Assembly (NCBI GenBank): GCA_965219405.1
Contig: OZ244736.1
Span: 930,001-994,000, forward strand
Length of the DNA: 64,000 nt
Origin: VXMO01 sp965219405
Lineage (GTDB): Bacteria; Chloroflexota; Dehalococcoidia; UBA6926
Direction of reading: 5' to 3'
The notes under the pieces are model-generated. The model made no database searches, was not told the origin of the DNA, and saw only the letters and a program-made list of their open reading frames with translations. Positions 57,632 to 64,000 of the stretch are shown here, piece by piece. The position numbers and the translations under genes are program-made. Numbering within the stretch: the stretch's first letter is position 1; the number at the start of each line of letters is the position of its first letter.

Positions 57632-57804
57632 TTACACAGCGAGGACGCCCAACGCCAATAGGGCGCCGATGCCTACCAACGCTATTGGCCCGACTCCTCC
57701 CTGCTCCGGTTCAACCGGGCCTTCCGCAGGACGGCCGCGATCCGCCTCCAACTGCGATGTCAGGGGCCGTACGGGATTCCCGGGCAGGCTGTTGGTCGTC
57801 CATC
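57632..57804 (-). pseudogene. Remnant of a C-terminal membrane anchor
   Basis: The minus-strand frame ends ...EQGGVGPIALVGIGALLALGVLAV, then TAA, then in the same frame VRRRRR and TAG. A hydrophobic helix followed by an Arg cluster is the usual end of a membrane-anchored surface protein, and the intact neighbour at 58360-59133 ends the same way (ARRRRR). The TAA between helix and Arg cluster, plus the lack of an upstream coding domain, suggest a decayed tail. Confidence 0.35.
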
Positions 57805-57807
57805 GAA

Positions 57808-58104
57808 TCAAAGCATCCGCAGAACGAAACCGACTATAGCGCCGATGATGGATAGGGCCAACAGGATCCCTATCACCGGGACTGCCGCAAAAGCTCCGTA
57901 CACGGATGAGAGATCTTGGCGGTCGTCCATAGTCTCCATGTACCTGTCCAGAAAAATGCCGAGCACCAGCCCCAGCCCAGCGCCGATAATGGCCCCATGC
58001 CACAACTCGGCGCCGACCGCCCATGCCCATATTGTGGTGGCAAGGGCTGTCAATCCGGTACATACTGCAAGCCGTTGGAGGGTATATTTCCGATTGATCC
58101 TCAT
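57808..58104 (-). CDS. Small hypothetical membrane protein
   Basis: A 98-residue protein from the ATG at 58104 (MRINRKYTLQRLAVC), preceded by AGGTGG. Three hydrophobic segments are seen (about 10-30, 35-50 and 70-95), with a charged loop DRYMETMDDRQD between the last two. No family was recognised. The start lies right after the stop of the surface-protein fragment upstream on the same strand. Confidence 0.55.
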   Translation of the reverse strand: MRINRKYTLQRLAVCTGLTALATTIWAWAVGAELWHGAIIGAGLGLVLGIFLDRYMETMDDRQDLSSVYGAFAAVPVIGILLALSIIGAIVGFVLRML

Positions 58105-58105
58105 G

Positions 58106-58348
58106 CTAACCACCTGGTATTGCCTGTCTGGCGCCAACCGAGTCGCGTCTCAGCCAGGGACCGCTGACGGTCAGTTCCAGCCGGTGGGACAGCATCCTGC
58201 CGTCCTCCGTGCAGATGGCTCCCTGGGAGTCGCAGTCCGTGGTCTCCGGCAGGACGATGACCACCTGGCCGTTGCCGTCCGGCCTGACCGTGATGCGCCA
58301 GCCGATGTTGCTGTCCTGCTCCAGCCGCTGCGCCTTCTTGACCGTTCC
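58106..58348 (-). pseudogene. Orphan fragment of a large repeat-type surface protein
   Basis: An open stretch of about 78 codons with no start, bounded by TGA upstream and TAG downstream. It reads VKKAQRLEQDSNIGWRITVR, then PDGNGQVVIVLPETTDC, GAICTEDGRMLSHRLEL and TVSGP. I recognise this pattern (IGWRITV-PDG-V-IVLP-TTDC-GAICT-DGR-LS) as a recurring unit of long Calx-beta/cadherin-like secreted proteins in similar genomes. The two Cys would form a disulfide. Here it has lost its parent gene, so it is likely a remnant of recombination among surface-protein genes. Confidence 0.5.
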
Positions 58349-58359
58349 TCAGAGTCAAA

Positions 58360-59133
58360 CTAGCGCCGCCTCCTGCGGGCGAACGCAATGACGGCAACTA
58401 CCGCCAAGACGGCCACGGCGCCTATGAGAACGATCAACTCCAGTGGCGGGCGTTCTTCCGGTTCCGGCGCTGGAGGCGCCGACGTAAGGGTGGGTTCCGG
58501 CCCCGTGGTTGGAGTGAGGGTAGGGGTCGCGGCCAGCGTAACCGTTGGTGTGGGTTCCAACGTGGTAGGCGTAGCCGTACCTTCCGGCGTAACCGTCGGT
58601 GTGGGCTCCAACGTGGTGGGCGTAGCCGTACGCTCCGGCGTGGGTGTGGGTGTAAGCGTTGGAGTGAGTGTGGGCTCCGGCGTAGTCGTTGGCTCCGGCA
58701 TGGGTGTGGGCGCCTGGCCAACCCTGATGCTGGAATCGCCTCCAATTGCTTCCTCCGCCTTATCCGAGTCCAGCAGGACTCCGGAGAAGGAGTAGGGGCC
58801 CTCTGTGTCAGGAGCGGTGATCGTATACGTGAAGCGCTCGTCTCCCAGCAGCGTAAAGGCGACGGTCTGTCCTTCCACCGCCACCGCAGTCTCGGACAGG
58901 TCGGAGCCTGTATAGCTGAACCCGGATGGCAGCGTCTCCACAACTTGACCGATACTGCCGTACCCGGTTGGAGTGATCGTCACCTCCAACCGCCCATCCG
59001 GGAGTACCCACGACGCGGAGAAGGACCTGACGGCCCGGTGTGACATCGCATCCATGAGAGTGGGGTGCAACAGCGCCACTACCCAAAGGGCCGCTCCGGC
59101 AACCGCTAACACCGCCAACGCTTTCCTGATCAA
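58360..59133 (-). CDS. Surface-anchored protein with Thr/Pro stalk
   Basis: A 257-residue secreted protein. Residues 1-22 are a signal sequence or N-anchor; about 35-135 are a beta-rich domain (VTITPTGYGSIGQVVETLPS; FTLLGDERFTYTITAPDTEG) like those following conserved-repeat surface proteins; about 140-225 are a Thr/Pro stalk (TPTPTP, TLEPTPTVTP); residues 232-251 are a C-terminal membrane helix followed by ARRRRR. The topology fits a cell-surface protein held by its C-terminus. The stalk contains a 51-bp tandem duplication. It lies 33 bp downstream of the giant cadherin-like gene on the same strand. Confidence 0.75.
   Translation of the reverse strand: MIRKALAVLAVAGAALWVVALLHPTLMDAMSHRAVRSFSASWVLPDGRLEVTITPTGYGSIGQVVETLPSGFSYTGSDLSETAVAVEGQTVAFTLLGDERFTYTITAPDTEGPYSFSGVLLDSDKAEEAIGGDSSIRVGQAPTPMPEPTTTPEPTLTPTLTPTPTPERTATPTTLEPTPTVTPEGTATPTTLEPTPTVTLAATPTLTPTTGPEPTLTSAPPAPEPEERPPLELIVLIGAVAVLAVVAVIAFARRRRR
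58538..58639. repeat. 51-bp tandem duplication in the Thr/Pro stalk
   Basis: Two 51-bp units (58538-58588 and 58589-58639) differ at a few positions and encode repeats of PEGTATPTTLEPTPTVT-like sequence. In-frame repeat gain or loss would change stalk length without breaking the protein. Confidence 0.75.
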
Positions 59134-59166
59134 AGCTCGCTCCTTCTCGCTCCCCAGCCCATCGGA

Positions 59167-62100
59167 TCAACTGGCGAAGTAGAGCTGGACGACCGCTACC
59201 GCCTCGTCCTTGGTGATGCGGCCGGCGAAGTAGTCGACCACCGCCGCCAGGGCCTCGTCACGGTCGATCACCTCGTTCTTGTCCACGTCGTAAGGACCCA
59301 GGTCCACATCGGTGACCCTGATCGTCACAGTGATGGAGTCGTCCCTGCTCTCGCTCGGTCTGCCGGAGGAGTTCTTGCCGTCGGTGACTGACACGATGAC
59401 GGAGTATTCGGCTCTGGCCTCGTAGTCCAGGGGAGCTTTGGTCAGCAGTTGGCCGGTGTCGGGGTCGATGTCGAAGAGCTCGTCGTCGTCGCCGCGCAGG
59501 AAGTAGGTCAGGGTGTCGCGGTCGCGATCCCTCGCGGTGACTGGGTCGCCGATATCCACTCCGGCAGGCGTGTTCTCCGCTATTGAACGATCTGTCGTTT
59601 CGTCCTCCCGGAACTCTGGCGCGTCGTTCCGAGAGCCCCCGCCTCCGCCGCCGCCACCACCGCCGCCGCTACTACTGTCATCACCTCCGGTGGTCGGCGG
59701 CTGCTGTACCACGGTGGGGGCGGCGGTCACCGTTATAGTCACGTTGATGGTCGCGTCCGAGGCGGTGGACTCGTTGTAGCTGCCGTCGAAGCCGTCGTGA
59801 ACCTCGACCGTGACACTGTAGGAGTCTTTAATGTTGTGGTCGAGAACGTCCTTAGTCAGGATTTGGCCGGTGTCCGCATTGATGCTGAAGGCGTCTGCGC
59901 CCGTCCCGGACAGGGAGTAGGTGAGGACATCACCCTGGTCGGCGTCGGTAGCCCTTATAGCGCCGCCAACAGAACGGCCCGCTGCTGTGCCCGACGATAT
60001 ACTGCGGCTCAGTGGGGAAGTACCCGTGAATTCAGGCGCGGTGTTGGATATGGGTCTGTCAGTCGAATCTTCAATCCGCCCCGTCACCGTGGCCGACGCC
60101 GTCTTGTTGCTGCCTCGCCGGTCCTCGTAGGAGGCGGTCGCTCGCAGGTACTGGTTGACATCGTCGACGCCCGCCGTGTAGCTGTCCGACGTTTCGTTCG
60201 CGATGTCCGTCCAACTGCTCCTGCCGTTGGGCGAACGCGCCCATTGCCAGGTTGTGGCGGAGATTCCGCCGTCGTCGTCATCCAGCCCGGCCTGGAATAT
60301 CGTGCCGTCCCACCCACGGGGCGGCTCGATTGTGAGCGTCCCCTCTTCCTCCGCGTCCGTCACCATGATCGTCACGGACAGTGAGCCTAACAGGGCGTTG
60401 TCTTCGTCGTCGTCGGTGGCGGTGACTGTCACCTGGTACGACGGCAGAACCTCGAAGCTGGGCGGCGTGCGGAAGTAGAGCTGGCCCCGCTGGGATATCC
60501 AGAAGTTGGTGGTGTCGCTCACCGACCACGTGAGCGTGTCGCGCTCCGGGTCGGCGCCGGTGTAGGTCGCGATTGCGGCGCTGGAGTCCTCCTGGAAGGA
60601 CGGAGCGGCATCGCCGGTGACCACGGGGGCCTCGTTGATGTTCGTCACGGTGACGGTCACGGCGATGGTGTCGTCGATCGCGTCCATATCGTCGTCGCCG
60701 TTCTGGTCCCTGCCGTCGGTGACCTGCACGGTGAAGCGATGGGTGCGCTTGCCCTCGTAGTCCAGCGTCACGTTCTGCGCCAGTCTGATCTGGCCGGCGC
60801 CCGCATCGATCGTGAACGAGTCTGCGTCCGTCCCGGTCAGCGAGTAGACGAGTGGGTCATTGACATTCGAGTCTCCGGCGTTCAGGTCGTTGGCGACGAC
60901 GGGGTCGCCGATGGTCGCACCGCCCGCGGAGTTCTCCTCCACTTCGCGCTGCCCGTTCTCTGTCGAAGGGAACACGGGCGCCGAGTTCACCGGCGGTGGG
61001 TCGCCTACGCGCGCCGACACCTTCTCGGCCGTCTTGTTCGGGCCGTGTCCGTCCGTGTACGACGCCGTCGCGCGGATGTAGTTGCCTCGGTCCTCCTCCA
61101 GCGTTGGCGTGTACGTGGCGGAGGTCGCGCCCTGGATGTTGACCCAGTCCGTCCGACCGTTCGGCGAGCGTGACCACTGCCAGGTTACGCCGGTGGGTCC
61201 GTCGTCATCTTCCAGCGCCGCCGTCACCTCGGCGCGAGCCTGAATTGTCCCAGTGGGCGTGGTGAGCGTCACCATGCCCTGCTCTTCCACGTTCTCGACG
61301 GTGATCATCACGGCCTGCGTGTCGTCTACCGTAGTAGAGGCGCTGCCCATGCCGTCTAGCCTGTCGTGCACCTCGATGGTCAAGCTGTAGCTGGACTTCG
61401 TCTCGAAGTCCAGGTTGTCCTTCACCCGGATCTGGCCGGTGCTCGTAACGATGGTGAACGCGGCCGCGTCTGTGCCGGTCAGTGTGTACGTCAGACTGTC
61501 ATTCTCCGGGTCATCAGCGGCCACGGGAGCGCCGACGTTGACACTCGCCCTGCTGTTCTCGGGCACGGCGCGCTCGCCGGTCTCGGTGGACGGGAAGCGG
61601 GGGCGGCGGTTCGCGCTCGGAACGGGGTCGTCCGTCACCGCCTCCGCGCTCTTGCCGCCGCGCCGATCCGTGTAGGTGACGGTGGCACGCAGGTAGAAGT
61701 CCTCATCGGCCACGGTTGGCGTGTAACTACTCGACGTGGCCCCCGAGATGTTGGTCCAGCCGGTGCGCCCGTTCTCGGACCGCGCCCACTGCCATACCTC
61801 GCCGGTGACGCCGCCGTCGCCGTCCTCAAGGGTTGCGGTCAACGGCGTCCCCGTCTCCGGCTCCACCGCCGAGAGGGTGACCACCCCGTCTTCCTCCACG
61901 TCCACGACAAAGATGTCCGCCGACCTGGTGGTGTCGATCGAGGAGTCGGCGATCTCGATGTTGTTTGCGTCAACGCCCTTGCCGTCGTGCAGCGTCAGGT
62001 AAAAGAACAGGGGTCCCGGGTTCGTTTCGAAGTCCAACTCCTGGGCGAGGCGGACCTGCCCGGTGGACGGGTCGATCTCGAAGAGCGCGGCATTCAGTCC

Positions 62101-64000
62101 TGACTGGATGCCGTAGGTCAGGGTGTCGTTGTCGCGGTCAGTCGCGTGAGTGGGGGCGCCGACGTCCCCGCCTGCGGGGCCCTCCTCGACAGACCATGAG
62201 CTGTCTCCCCGGAACCGTGGCGGCGCGTTGGCGATGGGATCAGCCGTTACCTCCACGGTCTCTCGGCTCAGGGCCGTTTTCCCCGACCCTCTCCGGTCGG
62301 TGTAGGTAACCATGGCGCGGATCGCCTTCCCTGTAACGTCCTCATCAACGGTCCAGGGGAATGTCGTCGATGCGGGGGTGAGTACGCCGGAGACCCTCGC
62401 CCATGATCCCCCGGGCGCCTTTGATTGGATAGCCCAGGTCATGCTGGTGGTGTCGATGCCGCCGTCCGGGTCTGTCAGCCTGAATGTCACGGTCTGTCCC
62501 GCCGCCGGACTCAGGTTGTCCACCGTGAGGGCGCCGGCCTCTTCCACGTCCTCGACTGTCACCTCGACGGCAACACTGACGTTCCGGCGGATCGAGCCGC
62601 TCTGGACGTCGGTGGCGACCACATTGAAGTCGTAGACACGGTCGCCGTCGGAGTCCTCCGGCGCCTCGTAGTTGGGCGTATTGACGAAGGTGACGACGCC
62701 GTCGGCGCTGATGGCAAAATCGCGCCTGTCCGTGCCCGTGAGCGACCAGGTGACGCCGACCTCCTCGTCGCGGGCGTCGTAGTCCGCCAGGTCCATCACA
62801 ACGTAGTTTTCGTTCGCGTCGTGCTCATCGAGGGTTATCGCCGTTTCGGGCGTCCCGATAAACTCCGGAACCTCGTTCACGTCCGTCACCGTGACGACGA
62901 CGGCGTAGTCCGTGGTCTCCTTGTCGGTGGCGTCATCGTCAAAAGCCCGCACGATGATGCTGTACGTGTTGCTGCTGCCGTCACCGGCGTCGCGAGGGTG
63001 CTCGAAGTTGGGCAGCGGGCCCTGGCCGAAGCCGCTGTCCTGCGTGAAGGTCAGGACGCCGGTCGTGGGGTTGATTTCCAGGTAGGCCGCGTCCGTGCCG
63101 ACAAGCGCCCACCCGATGGTGTCTCCAGCGTCGTAGTCGGTGGCGGTAAACGTGTGGACGTCGGGCAGTGTCCCCGTGAAGTCGTATTCGATCTCCATGT
63201 AGGTCTGCGGCGCGTTGAAATTCTCGTCGATGTCCGGCCGCTCGTTCACGTCCGTGACGGTGACGACGACGCTCATCTCCCTGGTCTTCGTCGTCCCGGT
63301 GGTGTCAGACGCTCGCACGGTAATCTCGTAATCGTTGTCAGTATCGCCGTCCACGGCAATCTCGTAGTTGGGCCGGTTCCTGAATGTGAGGGTGCCCATA
63401 CCAGTGGCGGTATCGGTGGAAATCGTGAAGTCGCCCGCGTCCGTGCCGCTTAGCGACCAGGTGATGCCAGTCGTCCCGTCCTCCTCGTCCCGTGCCGCGT
63501 ACGCCACCACCACGAGGTCCGCGGTCATGGCGTCGTACTCGATCTCCATGAACGAGGGCGCGGTATGGCTCGACGCCGTGGTCGTGATCTCCGGCGTCTC
63601 ATCGACGTTGGTGACGGTCACGATGACAGCGAAGGTTCCCGTCTTGACCCCCGTCTTGCCTCCCTGCGCGTTGTCGTCCTCCGCCTCCAGGACGATCTCG
63701 TACATGTTGTTGGATCTGCCCATCATGTTGGAGTCGGCCAGGTCTGCCGGGTTCTCGAAGTCCGGACGAATGCTGAACGACAGTTCGCCGGTCGTCGAGT
63801 TGATCGAAAAGTGTCCGGCGTCGGTTCCGCTGACGGCCCATGTGACGGAGTCTTCTTCATCGTCAGTGGCCGTGTAGGAGGTGCCGATGGTGAGGACCGG
63901 AGAGGTCGCGTCGTACTCGATCTCCGCGAAGTCCGGTGAGTTGTCTCCGCTGATCACCGGCGTCTCGTTCACGTCTTCGACCGTGATCGCGACCCCCTGC
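59167..64000 (-). CDS. Giant cadherin-repeat surface protein, N-terminus beyond the window
   Basis: More than 1,600 residues, open to the window edge (the frame reads VAITVEDVNETPVI at its left end). Cadherin-like units end in VTVTDVNExP and contain the calcium motif DxNDxLTY, alternating with a second, Ig-like unit (DDGGxxxxxWQWARSxNGRxxW ... YTPxxxDxxxYLRATxxYxDRRG). Near the C-terminus is a poly-Gly linker (11 Gly), a last cadherin pair, then a 43-residue module YDVDKNEVIDRDEALAAVVD...ITKDEAVAVVQLYFAS. The first half has an EF-hand-like loop, recalling dockerin modules. The protein is secreted or surface-bound, calcium-binding and probably adhesive. Codon use looks GC-richer than the core genes by eye. 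Confidence 0.85.
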   Translation of the reverse strand, partial: QGVAITVEDVNETPVISGDNSPDFAEIEYDATSPVLTIGTSYTATDDEEDSVTWAVSGTDAGHFSINSTTGELSFSIRPDFENPADLADSNMMGRSNNMYEIVLEAEDDNAQGGKTGVKTGTFAVIVTVTNVDETPEITTTASSHTAPSFMEIEYDAMTADLVVVAYAARDEEDGTTGITWSLSGTDAGDFTISTDTATGMGTLTFRNRPNYEIAVDGDTDNDYEITVRASDTTGTTKTREMSVVVTVTDVNERPDIDENFNAPQTYMEIEYDFTGTLPDVHTFTATDYDAGDTIGWALVGTDAAYLEINPTTGVLTFTQDSGFGQGPLPNFEHPRDAGDGSSNTYSIIVRAFDDDATDKETTDYAVVVTVTDVNEVPEFIGTPETAITLDEHDANENYVVMDLADYDARDEEVGVTWSLTGTDRRDFAISADGVVTFVNTPNYEAPEDSDGDRVYDFNVVATDVQSGSIRRNVSVAVEVTVEDVEEAGALTVDNLSPAAGQTVTFRLTDPDGGIDTTSMTWAIQSKAPGGSWARVSGVLTPASTTFPWTVDEDVTGKAIRAMVTYTDRRGSGKTALSRETVEVTADPIANAPPRFRGDSSWSVEEGPAGGDVGAPTHATDRDNDTLTYGIQSGLNAALFEIDPSTGQVRLAQELDFETNPGPLFFYLTLHDGKGVDANNIEIADSSIDTTRSADIFVVDVEEDGVVTLSAVEPETGTPLTATLEDGDGGVTGEVWQWARSENGRTGWTNISGATSSSYTPTVADEDFYLRATVTYTDRRGGKSAEAVTDDPVPSANRRPRFPSTETGERAVPENSRASVNVGAPVAADDPENDSLTYTLTGTDAAAFTIVTSTGQIRVKDNLDFETKSSYSLTIEVHDRLDGMGSASTTVDDTQAVMITVENVEEQGMVTLTTPTGTIQARAEVTAALEDDDGPTGVTWQWSRSPNGRTDWVNIQGATSATYTPTLEEDRGNYIRATASYTDGHGPNKTAEKVSARVGDPPPVNSAPVFPSTENGQREVEENSAGGATIGDPVVANDLNAGDSNVNDPLVYSLTGTDADSFTIDAGAGQIRLAQNVTLDYEGKRTHRFTVQVTDGRDQNGDDDMDAIDDTIAVTVTVTNINEAPVVTGDAAPSFQEDSSAAIATYTGADPERDTLTWSVSDTTNFWISQRGQLYFRTPPSFEVLPSYQVTVTATDDDEDNALLGSLSVTIMVTDAEEEGTLTIEPPRGWDGTIFQAGLDDDDGGISATTWQWARSPNGRSSWTDIANETSDSYTAGVDDVNQYLRATASYEDRRGSNKTASATVTGRIEDSTDRPISNTAPEFTGTSPLSRSISSGTAAGRSVGGAIRATDADQGDVLTYSLSGTGADAFSINADTGQILTKDVLDHNIKDSYSVTVEVHDGFDGSYNESTASDATINVTITVTAAPTVVQQPPTTGGDDSSSGGGGGGGGGGGSRNDAPEFREDETTDRSIAENTPAGVDIGDPVTARDRDRDTLTYFLRGDDDELFDIDPDTGQLLTKAPLDYEARAEYSVIVSVTDGKNSSGRPSESRDDSITVTIRVTDVDLGPYDVDKNEVIDRDEALAAVVDYFAGRITKDEAVAVVQLYFAS

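Noticed and set aside
59630..59700. Possible CRISPR or microsatellite near the GCC/GGC-rich run
   Set aside because: It is the coding sequence of a poly-Gly linker inside the cadherin-like protein; no spaced repeats occur. No CRISPR array was found anywhere in the window.

Overview
The window is about 64 kb of GC-rich (by eye) bacterial DNA with no rRNA, phage, plasmid or CRISPR signature. It carries a core chromosomal backbone (rpoB-rpoC, leuS, cysS, ispD, ispF, gatB, secG, lipA, surE, two glnA, gltB) mixed with lineage-specific genes. Tandem thiolase/DUF35 pairs, a crotonase, a K+-dependent membrane pyrophosphatase, an LprG/P55-like pair, Thr/Pro-rich lipoproteins and large cadherin-type surface proteins suggest an uncultured Chloroflexota, perhaps a SAR202/Dehalococcoidia-like lineage. 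That assignment is inference from gene content, not a phylogeny.

Layout. 0.2-4.7 kb (minus): crotonase, a toxin-antitoxin pair whose toxin is frameshifted, a secreted trypsin-like lipoprotein that appears inserted between two copies of a 48-bp sequence, and a CDP-alcohol phosphotransferase/nucleotidyltransferase pair. 4.9-13.3 kb (minus): a nitrogen-assimilation block, an atypical OmpR-type regulator followed by two type I glutamine synthetases and glutamate synthase. 13.4-23.9 kb: lipA, a DUF1461 membrane protein, rpoC, rpoB with a promoter-terminator leader, and a DUF151-like gene. 23.9-29.1 kb (plus): a tightly overlapping leuS-ispD-ispF-cysS operon. 29.2-37.5 kb: HAD protein, secG, gatB, pyrophosphatase, surE, GlcG/HbpS, a VOC protein and a Kef-type antiporter. 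37.6-41.1 kb: two tandem thiolase-like/DUF35 pairs; the first thiolase gene carries two in-frame TGA codons. 41.2-54.1 kb: tRNA-Ala, SDR, a strikingly ERG6-like sterol C-24 methyltransferase homologue, SRPBCC, nucleoside deoxyribosyltransferase, an FAD oxidoreductase, a GPP34 (GOLPH3)-cytochrome P450 fusion with an in-frame TAA before its haem motif, an RND/MMPL exporter, a DAF-36/KshA-like Rieske oxygenase, and an LprG-like lipoprotein/MFS pair. 54.3-57.0 kb: threonine ammonia-lyase and a sulfatase-fold enzyme with Thr at the usual formylglycine position. 57.0-64.0 kb: decayed fragments and cell-surface proteins, ending in a giant cadherin-repeat protein that runs off the window.

The most interesting region is 37.6-51.8 kb. 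A sterol methyltransferase homologue, a Rieske oxygenase of the sterol-acting type, a P450 tied to a phosphoinositide-binding-type GPP34 domain, an RND lipid exporter, an SDR and thiolase/DUF35 pairs (the architecture of steroid side-chain aldolases) lie together. This fits bacterial sterol synthesis, remodelling or breakdown; substrate and direction are unproven. Four apparent coding disruptions (one frameshift, three nonsense codons) mean that either real decay or recoding is under way here or the assembly carries point errors; read mapping would decide.
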